From: Bifidobacterium rousetti
GTDB taxonomy: Bacteria > Actinomycetota > Actinomycetes > Actinomycetales > Bifidobacteriaceae
Direction of reading: 5' to 3'
Assembly: GCF_008698235.1 (NCBI RefSeq)
Contig: NZ_PEBH01000005.1
Coordinates: 112,895-176,894, forward strand
Length of the DNA stretch: 64,000 bases
Positions 19,673 to 28,899 of the stretch are shown here, in pieces (within the stretch, counting starts at the first letter, position 1; every line of letters starts with the position of its first letter). The notes beneath the pieces were generated by a model. That model was not told the origin of the DNA. It did no database searches and saw only the letters and a list, made by a program, of their open reading frames with translations. The translations under genes were made by a program, and so were the position numbers.

Positions 19673-20563
19673 ATGGCGGGTATGCCCTATCGCCGTCGCC
19701 CTTCCCGTATCAGCCCGATTCCCGCCGTCATCTCCACGCGCGTGATCGACGTCGACGGGATGCCGGTCGAGGTGACGCGCAAACGCATCAGGAACATGTA
19801 TCTGCGCATCAAACCGCCGGCCGGCGAGATCGTGGTGTCGGCTCCCGCGCGGATGCCCGAACGCACGATCGTCGGGTTCGTGCGCGGTCGGCGCGAGTGG
19901 ATCGAACAACAGCGTGAGCGTATGGCGCAGGCGCGTCGCGAGGCGATGGCCGGGCTGATTGCGGATGATGGTGACTCGGGCGGCCTAGGCGACGATCTGT
20001 TCACCGCCGGCGGACTGGAGCCGATCGACGTGGGATCGGGTGACGCCGGGGCCGATGCCGTCGGCCATGTCGGCCGTACCGGCCGTGCTGGTGTCTCTGG
20101 TGGGTCTGGAAGCGCGGGCGTCGACGGGAAGCCTGACGGCGCAGGCCCCGAGTCCCCGAACTCCCCCGCCTCGCCGGCCCCTCTGGGTTCCGACGACGGG
20201 ATGGACGGGTCGATCGAACCGATATGGACCGACGAACGCCGCAAGCGCGCGGAGGATGCGATCAACGCGGCTCTGCCGGGACTCCTGGCCAAGTGGACGC
20301 CGGTGGTCGGCAAATCGCCGACGCACATCACCCTGCGGCTGATGACCTCGCGATGGGGGTCATGCACGCCGAAGACCGGGCGTATCAGGCTCAACCTGCA
20401 ACTGGGTCTGATGGAGCCGGAGTTCCTCGAGTACGTGCTCGTCCACGAGCTCACGCACCTGTGGGAGCGCGGTCACGGCGAGCGATTCCGCGCGCGCATG
20501 GACGCCTACCTGCCGCGGTGGCGCGAGCTGCGTCGCGAACTCAACCGCCGCATCGTGCTGTGA
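19673..20563 (+). CDS. YgjP/SprT-like zinc metallohydrolase with linker insertion
   Basis: The 296-residue protein has the conserved N-terminal half (VEVTRKRIRNMYLRIKPPAGEIVVSAP...FVRGRREWIEQQR) and C-terminal half (THITLRLMTSRWGSCTPKTGRIRLNLQL...VLVHELTHLWERGHGERF) of the YgjP/M48-like family. Zinc would be bound by His258 and His262 of HELTH and a distal His in GHGERF, with Glu259 catalytic. Between the halves, residues ~98-190 are a Gly/Asp/Ser/Pro-rich low-complexity stretch absent from typical members (~230 residues). Members are variously annotated as metallopeptidase or UTP pyrophosphatase; the physiological substrate is unclear. The start is 19673 or, nine bases on, 19682. Confidence 0.8.
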   Translation: MAGMPYRRRPSRISPIPAVISTRVIDVDGMPVEVTRKRIRNMYLRIKPPAGEIVVSAPARMPERTIVGFVRGRREWIEQQRERMAQARREAMAGLIADDGDSGGLGDDLFTAGGLEPIDVGSGDAGADAVGHVGRTGRAGVSGGSGSAGVDGKPDGAGPESPNSPASPAPLGSDDGMDGSIEPIWTDERRKRAEDAINAALPGLLAKWTPVVGKSPTHITLRLMTSRWGSCTPKTGRIRLNLQLGLMEPEFLEYVLVHELTHLWERGHGERFRARMDAYLPRWRELRRELNRRIVL

Positions 20564-20740
20564 TCCCGCGGCGAGACGCAGTGAGCGTGTCATACGCGTC
20601 ATAAGCGATGTCGATGACGCGGCCGGCATGCCGATTGCGCTGGTGGCATAGCGTATAGATGATTTACCCCATATCGTATTGAGATATTTCGGTGCGAGGG
20701 ATACAGTATCCGCACCGGAAAATTCATCATATTGGGTGCT

Positions 20741-20800
20741 TGACTACCCCTCAGTCCCGCTTCGCGGGCCGGCTCCCCTGACAGGGGAGCTGGGAGGGGC
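20741..20800. repeat. REP-like hairpin element (copy 2)
   Basis: GACTACCCCTCAGTCCCGCTTCGCGGGCCGGCTCCCCTGACAGGGGAGC contains two adjacent hairpins (CCCGCTTCGCGGG and GCTCCCCTGACAGGGGAGC). It lies 60 bp before the peptide-binding lipoprotein gene and nearly matches the copy at 56180. Confidence 0.65.
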
Positions 20801-20859
20801 GTCGAAAGCAGGATGACGACCCACGGCGCAAGCTGGCGGGCGAACGAGAGGAAAGACAC

Positions 20860-22671
20860 ATGGGTATCGCGCAGTGGGCCTTGAGGCTCGGGAAGTCCGG
20901 CGGTTTCGGCACCGGTAACGGCACCGGTGATGGCGCTGGTGATGGCGGCAGCGATGGCCGCGCAATCGGCAATGGCGGAGTCGTCGGCAACATCGGCAAA
21001 CGCCGGCTCAAGGCGAGGCTGACGGCCGCCGTCGCGGGCGTCGCCGCGCTCACGATGGCGCTCGCGGGATGCGGCGCGAACGGCGGCGCCGGGGCAGCCA
21101 ACGCCAACAACGCCAACAGCGGCGACACCGGCGCGAGCGCCGCCTCATCGCAGGTCATCACCGTGAACAACGTCGAACCGGCGGCATCGCTCGTGCCGTC
21201 GAACACCAACGACATGGCCGGCTGGAAGGTCGTCACGCAGCTGTTCGAGGGCCTCGTCACGTTCAGCGACACCGGCAAGCTGGTGTACGCGGACGCCGAA
21301 TCGATCACCCCGAACGACGACGCCTCGCAGTACACGATCAAACTGCGCGACGGACTGCAGTTCTCCGACGGCGAGAAGATCACCGCCGAAACGTACGCGA
21401 AATCGTGGTCGTTCGCCGCGAACGCCGCCAACGGGCAGATGGGCGCGGCGATCTTCGCCACGATCAAGGGCTACGACCAGCTGCAGGACGAGCACGGCGA
21501 CAAGAACGCGCAGCTGTCCGGCCTCGAGGTCGTCGACGACACCACGCTCAAGGTGACGCTCGCCGCGCCCGACTCGTCGTTCGACTACAAGGTCGGCGAC
21601 GTCGCGTTCCTGCCGCTGCCCTCCAGCGCGTACAAGGACATCGAGGCGTTCGGCGAGAAGCCGGTCGGCAACGGCCCGTACAAGTTCGACTCGTGGAAGC
21701 ACGACAGCGAGATCAAGCTCGTGCCCAACGACAAGTACACCGGGCCGCGCACGGTCAAGAACGGCGGCCTCACGTTCAAGCTGTACACGAACCTCGACTC
21801 CGCATACGCCGACCTGACCGCCGGCAACCTCGACGTGCTCGACACGATCCCGTCGAGCGCGCTCGCCACCTATCGCAACGAGAAGTCGATCCAGTCGTTC
21901 TCGCAGGCCGGCCCCGGATTCAAGTCGTTCACGATCCCGCAGAATCTCAAGCATTTCACGGGGGAGGAGGGCCGCCTGCGTCGCGCGGCCATCTCGTACG
22001 CGATCAACCGCGATCGCATCGTCGAAAAGGTGCTGCGCGGCACGGCGACGGTCGCCACCGACTTCACCGCGCCGTCGATCGCTGGGTATTCGAAAGACCT
22101 GACCGGTGCGGACGTGCTCTCGTACAACACGGACAAGGCCAAGGAGCTGTGGAGTAAGGCCGACGCGATCTCCCCGTGGGACGGCACGTTCCGTCTCGCA
22201 TACGCCTCCGACAGCGGCTCCAAGCAGTGGGTCGACGCGATCGTCAACTCGATCAAGAACGCGATCGGCATCGACGCGCAGTCCTACCCGTTCCCCACGC
22301 AGAAGGACTTCTCGGGCGCCGTGCGCGATCGTACGATCAACGCGGCGTTCACGCAGGGCCTCCAGTCCGACTACCCGCATCCCGAGGGGTATCTGGTGCA
22401 GGCGTACGATTCGTCGGCGGCCGACGGCAAGGGCCTCAACAACGGCGACTACAAGAGCGCCGAGTTCGACGGGCTGATCGACGAGGCCGCGAAGCAGACC
22501 ACGATCGACAGCGCGGTGACCTACTACCATCAGGCCGAGGAGACGCTGCTCAAGGATCTTCCGGTGATTCCGCTGTGGTACGGCAACGTGTCCGCGGGCG
22601 CGGCTCAGGGCGTGAAGAACGTCCAGTTCAACTACATGGGCGTGCCGAAGTACTACAGCGTCACGAAGTGA
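20860..22671 (+). CDS. Peptide/nickel-type ABC substrate-binding lipoprotein (family 5)
   Basis: The 603-residue protein matches OppA/DppA-like binding proteins: GWKVVTQLFEGLVTFSDTGKLVYADAES, YTIKLRDGLQFSDGEKITAETYAKSW, VGNGPYKFDSW, RRAAISYAINRDRIVEKVL and the closing LLKDLPVIPLWYGN. It has a lipobox (MALAGCGA, Cys71), but the signal is preceded by a ~47-residue Gly-rich stretch, unusual for a lipoprotein. The start at 20860 has GAGGAAAG eleven bases upstream, and no alternative start lies closer to the KRRLKARLT basic region. No permease or ATPase genes are adjacent, so it must partner with a system elsewhere. Oligopeptides are the likely ligands. Confidence 0.88.
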   Translation: MGIAQWALRLGKSGGFGTGNGTGDGAGDGGSDGRAIGNGGVVGNIGKRRLKARLTAAVAGVAALTMALAGCGANGGAGAANANNANSGDTGASAASSQVITVNNVEPAASLVPSNTNDMAGWKVVTQLFEGLVTFSDTGKLVYADAESITPNDDASQYTIKLRDGLQFSDGEKITAETYAKSWSFAANAANGQMGAAIFATIKGYDQLQDEHGDKNAQLSGLEVVDDTTLKVTLAAPDSSFDYKVGDVAFLPLPSSAYKDIEAFGEKPVGNGPYKFDSWKHDSEIKLVPNDKYTGPRTVKNGGLTFKLYTNLDSAYADLTAGNLDVLDTIPSSALATYRNEKSIQSFSQAGPGFKSFTIPQNLKHFTGEEGRLRRAAISYAINRDRIVEKVLRGTATVATDFTAPSIAGYSKDLTGADVLSYNTDKAKELWSKADAISPWDGTFRLAYASDSGSKQWVDAIVNSIKNAIGIDAQSYPFPTQKDFSGAVRDRTINAAFTQGLQSDYPHPEGYLVQAYDSSAADGKGLNNGDYKSAEFDGLIDEAAKQTTIDSAVTYYHQAEETLLKDLPVIPLWYGNVSAGAAQGVKNVQFNYMGVPKYYSVTK

Positions 22672-22759
22672 TCGTCACGAAGTGAGTTGAGGGGCGCCGC
22701 CGGGGTGGCGAGGCGAGCAGTGAGCTGACGCTGCGCTAACCGTTCACTTGACTGTTCGC

Positions 22760-22831
22760 TTAACTATGGAAAAATGGTGTATCATACATTTTTATCTATT
22801 AAAAAATGTGTGATACACCATTTTTATAGTT
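22760..22831. promoter_or_regulatory. Long AT-rich inverted repeat upstream of the second orphan ATPase
   Basis: AAAATGGTGTATCATACATTTTT-like arms (22771-22793 and 22802-22824) pair with one G-T mismatch. After a 2-base slip the match extends by TAACTAT/ATAGTTA. It ends about 12 bp before the ATG at 22843 and overlaps the likely promoter, which suggests operator or RNA-hairpin control. Confidence 0.65.
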
Positions 22832-22842
22832 AAGGTGGATTC

Positions 22843-24156
22843 ATGCGTAGGAATCTTCTTGGTGCGCTTAGCGACTGGGCTTCGTCGCGCAATGCGCGCA
22901 GTCGGAAGCCGTTGCTGCTGTATGGCGCCAGACAGACGGGAAAGACGTACCTGCTCAACGAGTTGGCTCGGACGGTGTTTGCCGGCGATGCCGTGCGTTT
23001 CGATCTGGAACGCGACGACCGCGCCAGACAGGTGTTCGAGCAGGATCTTCGTCCCGATACCTTGGTGCGAAGGCTGTCGCAGGTATCGGGAAGAACGATC
23101 GATCCGAATACGACGCTGCTCATTCTGGATGAGGTGCAGGCGTCGAACCGTGCGCTGGCGTCCCTGAAATACTTTTGCGAGGACATGCCTCAGCTGCATG
23201 TCGCCGCGGCGGGAAGCCTTCTCGGCGTAGCGGTCAATCAGAGTGGATTCACCATGCCTGTGGGGAAGGTGCAGACCATGACGCTGCATCCCATGGGATT
23301 CGACGAGTTCCTGGACGCGCTGGGTGAGGGGTCGCTCGTTCAGGAGATCCGTGACTGCTATGAACGCGCCGAACGTTTCTATCTGCATGATCAGATGCTG
23401 CAGCGCTTCTGGCAGTATGTGCTGGTCGGCGGCATGCCGGAGGTCGTATCGGAATTCGCGCAGAGCGGTGATTATGGGATCGTACGCTCGCTGCAATCGG
23501 ACATCATCGACCTGTACGCCGCCGATATGGCGAAATACGCGACACCGGTGGAGACGGCCCGTATCCGTGACACATGGAACAGCATCCCCGCTCAACTGGC
23601 GAAAGAGAACCATAAATTCCAGTACAAACTGGTGCGTAGCGGCGGCCGTTCCTCGGTGTATGCCCCGGCGATTTCATGGCTGGTGACTGCCGGGCTGGTC
23701 GAGCGGTGTGTGCGGATCTCCAACGGTTCCGTGCCCTTGGCCATCCACGAGGATGATGGCTCCTTCAAGGTATATATGGCGGATACCGGTTTGCTGTCGG
23801 CTCGTTCGGGACTTGACTCAGGGGTGGCGTTGGACGCGGACTATCGCCGACGGATCGAATTGGGGGGATTGGTCGAGAACTATGTCGCCCAATCGCTGTC
23901 GGCGAACGGCGTGCCTCTTCGATACTGGACGAGTGGCAATACGGCCGAAGTGGACTTCGTCATCCAGCCGCGGGAAGTGGTTGTCGGGGTGCCGGTCGAG
24001 GTCAAATCGTCCGACAACACCAGATCGCGCAGCCTCGCGGTGTACCGGGATAAATATGGGCCTCGGTATGCGATTCGTCTGTCGACGAAGAACTTCGGTC
24101 TTGAGAACGGCATCCGTAGTGTGCCGCTGTACGCCGCGTTCTGTGTCGGGAGGTGA
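22843..24156 (+). CDS. Orphan AAA_14/DUF4143-type ATPase
   Basis: The 437-residue protein has a P-loop GARQTGKT (residues 28-35), a Walker B segment TLLILDEVQAS and a sensor-like AAGSLLGVAV, all AAA_14 hallmarks. The middle carries the winged-helix and YADMAKYA regions, and the C-terminal DUF4143 part includes LGGLVENYVAQSL and EVDFVIQPREVVVGVPVEVKSSDNTRSRSL, a PD-(D/E)XK-like core. Such genes are common, patchily distributed and functionally unsettled. It stands alone between a lipoprotein gene and the convergent dps, with a conspicuous palindrome just upstream. Its base composition appears slightly lower in GC and less biased than its neighbours, consistent with transfer, though I have not calculated this. 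Confidence 0.85.
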   Translation: MRRNLLGALSDWASSRNARSRKPLLLYGARQTGKTYLLNELARTVFAGDAVRFDLERDDRARQVFEQDLRPDTLVRRLSQVSGRTIDPNTTLLILDEVQASNRALASLKYFCEDMPQLHVAAAGSLLGVAVNQSGFTMPVGKVQTMTLHPMGFDEFLDALGEGSLVQEIRDCYERAERFYLHDQMLQRFWQYVLVGGMPEVVSEFAQSGDYGIVRSLQSDIIDLYAADMAKYATPVETARIRDTWNSIPAQLAKENHKFQYKLVRSGGRSSVYAPAISWLVTAGLVERCVRISNGSVPLAIHEDDGSFKVYMADTGLLSARSGLDSGVALDADYRRRIELGGLVENYVAQSLSANGVPLRYWTSGNTAEVDFVIQPREVVVGVPVEVKSSDNTRSRSLAVYRDKYGPRYAIRLSTKNFGLENGIRSVPLYAAFCVGR

Positions 24157-24188
24157 GGTGTCGGGAGGTGATGGATCCGAGCGTTTGC

Positions 24189-24231
24189 GAGAAAAGCCGT
24201 CGCTAGGCGTTACCTGACGACGGCTTTTCTC
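24189..24231. terminator. Bidirectional terminator between the ATPase and dps
   Basis: GAGAAAAGCCGTCG (24189-24202) pairs perfectly with 24218-24231. The A- and T-containing arms suit termination from both convergent genes. Confidence 0.85.
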
Positions 24232-24262
24232 GATCCCGGTCTTTGCTTTGGGCCTCAGCGCC

Positions 24263-24742
24263 TCACGCGAGGTGGGAGCGCATGAACCACTGGAACTTTT
24301 CGAGCTCCTGGACGTGGTCCTGGATGATGTTGGAGCTGATCACGTCCAGCTCGTCCAATTCGGCGATGGCCTTGCGGTCGTCGGCGATGAACGCGTCGTA
24401 GTACTCGATAAGCGCCTTGAGGTACTCCTCGGTGCCCTGACGGCCCTCAACGTCGAACGGCTTCCAGGTGCGGTTGCGGGTGATGGCGTCGGCGCGGCCG
24501 TCCGGGGTGCCGCCAAGGGTGGCGATGCGCTCGGCGGTCTCGTCGGCCTGAGCGAGGACGACCTCGACCTGCGGGTCGAGCATCTCGTGTACGGCGATGA
24601 AGTTCGGGCCGGTCACGTTCCAATGCGCGTGCTTGAGGACCAGCGCGGCCTCCTGCTCCTGGCTCAGGCGGTTCTGCAGGATCGCGATGGCCTTCTCGGA
24701 GGCCGCCTCGTCGAGGCCGGGGACGATGAATGCGAGTGTCAT
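24263..24742 (-). CDS. dps: Dps/ferritin-like DNA-protection protein
   Basis: The 159-residue protein is of standard Dps length and would form a 12-subunit cage that oxidises and stores iron and protects DNA. The ferroxidase segment LKHAHWNVTGPNFIAVHEMLDPQVE matches the family (paired His/Trp, then the Glu-rich helix), followed by YDAFIADDRKAIAELDELDVISSNIIQDHVQELEKFQWFMRSHL. The start at 24742 has GGAAAGGAAC upstream. No long charged N-terminal tail is present, so direct DNA binding may be weak. With AhpC and the AhpF-like gene 4 kb downstream it forms part of the oxidative-stress capacity of a catalase-negative anaerobe, an inference from context. Confidence 0.92.
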   Translation of the reverse strand: MTLAFIVPGLDEAASEKAIAILQNRLSQEQEAALVLKHAHWNVTGPNFIAVHEMLDPQVEVVLAQADETAERIATLGGTPDGRADAITRNRTWKPFDVEGRQGTEEYLKALIEYYDAFIADDRKAIAELDELDVISSNIIQDHVQELEKFQWFMRSHLA

Positions 24743-24824
24743 GGTTGTTCCTTTCCTTCCTTGTGGGAATCTCCCGTAAGGAACTTTGCACTACCCAGTC
24801 TAAAGGTTTCGTCTTCAATCAGGG

Positions 24825-25045
24825 CCGGGGTCGGCGTACATCCTGGCGTACGTGCCGGCGTACATACTGGCGTACGTTCTTCCGGGTTTTTCTCCTGTAC
24901 ATCCGGGCAACCGTACGTTGAGTGTTGCCAGGAGTACGTTTGCCCGGATGTCCCTCGAAAAACCCCGGAGGAACGTACGTTACCGTTTGCCAAACGTACG
25001 TTCCTCCGGATGCCCACCGGAATAACCCGGGGGAACGTACGCCGA
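24825..25045. repeat. CGTACG palindrome array (dps / CNNM intergenic)
   Basis: About ten GTAC-containing sites form successive hairpins. The best is a perfect 17-bp stem CCGGAGGAACGTACGTT with its complement ~10 bases on (about 24974-25018). Another is CATCCGGGCAA...TTGCCCGGATG near 24900-24950. It belongs to the family at 850-1670 and 26560-26860. Confidence 0.75.
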
Positions 25046-25108
25046 CATCATCAGTCGTTGTTGGTGTCAGTTGGTGTCGGTCGGTGTTGACGTCAGTTGG
25101 TGTTGGTG

Positions 25109-26455
25109 TCAGTTGGCCTTGGTGGCCCCGGTGGCCCCGGTGGCCGGCTCGTAGTGGTCCGGCGCGCCGGCCTTCTTCACCTCGATGGTCTCAATACGGC
25201 GGCCGTCGACCTTCGTGACGATCATGTCGTAGCCGTCATCGGAGTGGAGCACGTCGCCGACCTCGCCCATCTTGCCGGTGTGCGCGAGGAAGTATCCGGC
25301 GACCGTCTCGTACGGTCCGTCGTCCAGTTCGATGCCGGTCAGATCCTCGAAGTCCTCCAATGTGGTGCCGCCCTCGATCGTGGCGACGCCGTTGACGAAC
25401 GCGCTTCGGCGGTTGCGCGGGCCGCCCTTCTCCTCGGGCAGGTCGTACTCGTCATGGATGTCGCCCACCAGCTCCTCGGTCATGTCCTCCAAGGTGACGA
25501 TGCCGTCGGTGCCGCCGTATTCGTCGATGACGACGGCCAGGTGGATGCCGCGCTTGCGCAATAGTTCAAGGCTCGGCAGCAGCTTCGACGTGCCCGGCAA
25601 CGAGATGCCCTCGCGGGTGATGTCGGCGACGGTCTTCGCGTCCGGATCGCGCACGTCGAGCAGATCACGTACATGCACGAAACCGAGCACGTCGTCGAAG
25701 TCCTTGCCGGTGACGGGGTATCGGGAGTACGGCATCTCACGCACGTACTTGGCCGCGTCCGGGATCGCCATATCCCCGTCGAGGAACACGACGTCAGCGC
25801 GGGGTCGCATCACCTCGGCGACGATCGTCTCGGACGCGTCGAACACGTCGTCGAGGATCGTGCGCTCGTCCTTGCTCAGGTTCGTGTTCGTGTTGACGAG
25901 CACGCGCAGCTCGTCGTCGGACACCTCGGATTCGGTCTCGTTCGGGTCGAAGCCGAGCAGGCGGACGATGCCGTTCGTGTTCTTGCCGATCAGCCAGATG
26001 ATCGGGCGGCAGATCTTCGCGAATACGTCGATCGCCGGGACGACCGCGCGCGCGATCTGCTCGGTCTTCTGCATCGCGATGCGCTTCGGCACCATCTCGG
26101 AGATCACGATCGAGCAGTAGGAGATGACGAGCGTCAGCACGATCGTCGTCAGGGGTGCGGCGATATGCTGCGGGACGCCGAGCTGCACCACCCACGGTAC
26201 GATGAACGGCGAGATCGACGATTCACCGAACGACGCGGACAGGAAGCCACACAGGGTCACGCCGATCTGCACGGTCGACAGGAAGGTGTTCGGATCGCGG
26301 GCGATTTTGGCCACGCGGGCGCCGCGGGCGTCCTCCTGTTCCATCTGGTCGATCTGCGAGCCTCTCAGGCTCACCAGTGCCAGCTCGGTGCCGGCGAAGA
26401 CCGAACCGAGCAGCAGGAAGACGAAGATCAGCAGGATATTCAGGCCAAGTGACAT
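25109..26455 (-). CDS. CNNM/CorC-type membrane protein with CBS pair
   Basis: The 448-residue protein has an N-terminal DUF21/CNNM domain (about residues 1-190, four helices, beginning MSLGLNILLIFVFLLLGSVFAGTELALVSLR). A CBS-domain pair (~205-330; MRPRADVVFLDGDM, GFVHVRDLL, LAVVIDEYGGTDGIVTLEDMTEELVGDI) and a C-terminal CorC/HlyC domain (FEDLTGIELDDGPYETVAGYFLAHTGKMG) follow. Such proteins are linked to magnesium or cobalt export. A start at 26455 was chosen for the membrane segment; the longer frame to 26683 runs through the CGTACG repeats. The final ~25 residues are an Ala/Gly/Thr-rich tail. It is probably transcribed alone. Confidence 0.88.
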   Translation of the reverse strand: MSLGLNILLIFVFLLLGSVFAGTELALVSLRGSQIDQMEQEDARGARVAKIARDPNTFLSTVQIGVTLCGFLSASFGESSISPFIVPWVVQLGVPQHIAAPLTTIVLTLVISYCSIVISEMVPKRIAMQKTEQIARAVVPAIDVFAKICRPIIWLIGKNTNGIVRLLGFDPNETESEVSDDELRVLVNTNTNLSKDERTILDDVFDASETIVAEVMRPRADVVFLDGDMAIPDAAKYVREMPYSRYPVTGKDFDDVLGFVHVRDLLDVRDPDAKTVADITREGISLPGTSKLLPSLELLRKRGIHLAVVIDEYGGTDGIVTLEDMTEELVGDIHDEYDLPEEKGGPRNRRSAFVNGVATIEGGTTLEDFEDLTGIELDDGPYETVAGYFLAHTGKMGEVGDVLHSDDGYDMIVTKVDGRRIETIEVKKAGAPDHYEPATGATGATKAN

Positions 26456-26559
26456 GCCCCCCACTTTAGGGGAGCGGGGAGTCAAGTCGGTTTCGTGGAG
26501 GTTGGTTGGTTGATCGGGGTCGGTTGGAGGACGCCGGTGTGATGCCCGGCGTACGTCAT

Positions 26560-26870
26560 TGGTGGCTTGCGGGAGGTCGTCCCCCGGATTCGTACGCCGG
26601 CATCGGCGGCATCGTCGGCCGGGCGTATCCGGGCGTATCCGGGCGTATCCGGGCGTATCCGGGCGTACGTTCCGCGGGGTCATAATCGTGGAGCTCCCGG
26701 GGAACGTACGCTAACCGTCGCTCACCGTACGTTCCCCGTGGCTTACCCGAGGTCATCCCCCGGATTCGTACGCTGACGCCGGGCAAGCGTACGAATCCGG
26801 GTGACAGACCGGCGTTGGCCCCCGCCGCCGTACGCTGATCGCCCGTCAGCGTACGTTCCTCGGGGTCTTT
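26560..26870. repeat. CGTACG palindrome array with GGGCGTATCC tandem
   Basis: Between the CNNM gene and the carbonic anhydrase gene, the unit CGGGCGTATC repeats about five times (26630-26665), followed by hairpins such as CCCGGATTCGTACGCT/AGCGTACGAATCCGGG near 26757-26800. It holds no gene and is the third multi-unit block of this family. Confidence 0.75.
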
Positions 26871-26929
26871 GGGGTCTGGGTCGATGGGGCGACAGAGGCC
26901 GGGGACATGGCAGTGCCTGAGGCGGTCAA

Positions 26930-27640
26930 TCAGAAGCTCAGCACCTCGACCAGGCCGGTGTCGAGCTGGTAGCGGGCGCCGACGAGCATCAGGCGGTCCT
27001 CGGCCAGAGCGGTCTGGATGACCTCGCTGCGGGAGACCAGGTTCTCGATCGTGCTGGCCACATGCACGCGCTCGATGTCGTCCTGCGCCTCGAGCTCGGC
27101 CTCGCGCGCCTGCCAGACGGACATGCCGACCGAGCGCATGATGATCGACTCGGATTCGGCGATGCGCTCGTCGAGCGAGTCCATGAGCTCGGCGGCCGCA
27201 ATCGAATCGTCGGCGTCGGCGGTGGCCTCGTGCAGCATCGCGTCCAAGCCGTCCATCGCCATGTGCACCGCGCCGCATCCCTGATGGCCGAGCACCACCA
27301 GCAGGCTCACGCCCAGTTCGCTCACCGCGTATTCGAGCGAGGCGAGCACGCCGTCGTCGACCACCTGACCTGCGGTGCGCACGGTGAACAGGTCGCCCAA
27401 TCCCTGATCGAAGACGATCTCCGGAGGCACGCGCGAATCCGAGCAGGACAGCACCGCCGCGTCCGGGTTCTGGCGGTCGATCAGCGACTCGCGCGTCTGC
27501 GCGTCCTGCCACGGGTGCTCCGCCTTGCCCTCGGCGAACCGCCGGTTGCCCGCCAGCATGCGGCTCCACGTCGCGTTCGCCGTGGACTGCTCGGGATCGG
27601 TGGGACCCTGCCCCTGCTCGAACTGCTCGTCAGCCGTCAT
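26930..27640 (-). CDS. Beta-class carbonic anhydrase
   Basis: The 236-residue enzyme interconverts CO2 and bicarbonate. Zinc ligands are visible as Cys66 and Asp68/Arg70 in CSDSRVPPE, then His119 and Cys122 in GHQGCGAVH. An N-terminal acidic region (~25 residues) precedes the fold. The start ATG at 27640 has AAGGAGATC upstream; the longer frame to 27733 runs into the promoter region. Bicarbonate supply could serve PEP carboxylase, encoded 11 kb away, an inference. It is a single-gene unit on the minus strand, with a 570-bp gap to the divergent ahpC. Confidence 0.93.
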   Translation of the reverse strand: MTADEQFEQGQGPTDPEQSTANATWSRMLAGNRRFAEGKAEHPWQDAQTRESLIDRQNPDAAVLSCSDSRVPPEIVFDQGLGDLFTVRTAGQVVDDGVLASLEYAVSELGVSLLVVLGHQGCGAVHMAMDGLDAMLHEATADADDSIAAAELMDSLDERIAESESIIMRSVGMSVWQAREAELEAQDDIERVHVASTIENLVSRSEVIQTALAEDRLMLVGARYQLDTGLVEVLSF

Positions 27641-28214
27641 CGTCGATCTCCTTTTCGGCCGTATTCCGCTGTTCCGGCGCAGAGACTGTCGCCTGTTGCC
27701 GCCGGATGATTGCGGATGATTGCTATGGCCCATAGTAGATCATTAACGTTGTATCGCCCCATCCTCGGGGGCGTCCCGGGGAATCGTCCCGGAGGATGTT
27801 CGGGCAACTTGTTCGAGGCATGAGTAAGGCGTCCAGAGAGTCAGGCGGCAGTCGGTTGGAATCGTCGTGAGCCTCGTGCGTCTCGCGGCCGGGGCGGAAG
27901 GCTCGTCCGCGGCCATGCAACGCGCGTCCGGCCGCGTGTGCAGATCACGCACCCCCGTCCATGCACCCGTTCCGACGATCGTCTTTCCGTGCGATTCCCG
28001 TGTCCATGTTCGTCCGATTCCCGCCTGTGATGTTCCTCATATGGTCTTGCGCGCGCCGTCCGTTCCGCCGGCGGTGCGCTCGGGATAGGATGGGAGGGCA
28101 TGGGAAGCGACCGGGGCCGCAACCGGCGGAGGTCTGTCCGGCGGCCGTCCGGCCTCGTCCGTCCGGACGGACGGGCACGGCCGAGTCCCACGAAGACTCT
28201 CACGGAAAGGAACA
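27641..28214. other. Divergent intergenic region, carbonic anhydrase / ahpC
   Basis: 574 bp without a credible gene. It must contain the promoters for both genes. A perfect 18-bp palindrome (CGTCCGTCCGGACGGACG, 28156-28173) lies 42 bp before ahpC and could be an operator; no known regulator motif was recognised. Confidence 0.5.
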
Positions 28215-28781
28215 ATGATGACTCTTCTGCAGCACGAACTCACCGACTTCAAGGTCCAGGCGTTCCAGAACAACGACTTCCACGAGGTGACCAAGGCCGA
28301 TGTGCTCGGCCACTGGTCCGTGTTCTTCTTCTACCCGGCCGACTTCACCTTCGTCTGCCCGACCGAGCTCGAGGACCTCGCCGCCAAGTACGAGGACTTC
28401 AAGAAGATCGGCTGCGAGATCTACTCCGTGTCCACCGACACGCACTTCGTGCACAAGGCGTGGCACGACGCGAACGAGAAGATCGCGAAGATCCAGTACC
28501 CGATGCTGGCCGATCCGACCGCCCTGCTCGCCCGCGACCTCGACACCTACAACGAGGCCGACGGCATGGCCGAGCGCGGCGACTTCATCGTCAACCCGGA
28601 GGGCAAGGTCGTGGCCTACGAGGTCATCTCCTCCAACGTCGGCCGCAACGCCGACGAGCTGCTGCGCCGCGTCCAGGCCTCCCAGTTCGTCTACGAGCAC
28701 GGCGATCAGGTCTGCCCCGCCAAGTGGCAGCCGGGCGAGGACACCATCGAGCCCAGCCTCGACCTCGTCGGCCTGCTGTGA
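28215..28781 (+). CDS. ahpC: Alkyl hydroperoxide reductase subunit C (typical 2-Cys peroxiredoxin)
   Basis: The 188-residue protein reduces H2O2 and organic peroxides. The peroxidatic Cys48 lies in YPADFTFVCPTE, and the resolving Cys167 is in DQVCPAKW. GDFIVNPEGKVV and AYEVISSNVGRNADELLRRVQA complete the fold. The start is 28215 (or the adjacent ATG at 28218), preceded by AAAGGAAC. It is followed by the AhpF-like reductase after 118 bp, which should regenerate it. A REP-like hairpin lies between the two genes and could alter their relative expression. Length and motifs are standard. Confidence 0.96.
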   Translation: MMTLLQHELTDFKVQAFQNNDFHEVTKADVLGHWSVFFFYPADFTFVCPTELEDLAAKYEDFKKIGCEIYSVSTDTHFVHKAWHDANEKIAKIQYPMLADPTALLARDLDTYNEADGMAERGDFIVNPEGKVVAYEVISSNVGRNADELLRRVQASQFVYEHGDQVCPAKWQPGEDTIEPSLDLVGLL

Positions 28782-28794
28782 CGCAGACAGCCCT

Positions 28795-28855
28795 TCCGGC
28801 TGTCTCTCCCCCAGTCCGCCGCGCGGACAGCCCCCTCGTCAGAGGGGGCCTACTT
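28795..28855. repeat. REP-like hairpin element (copy 3), ahpC-ahpF spacer
   Basis: TCTCCCCCAGTCCGCCGCGCGGACAGCCCCCTCGTCAGAGGGGGCC contains GTCCGC/GCGGAC and CCCCCTC/GAGGGGG hairpins. It is nearly the same as the copy at 8289. Confidence 0.65.
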
Positions 28856-28899
28856 GTTAGAGGCCTATTTACTGCTTTTACTGCTCTGAAGGAGTTTGC

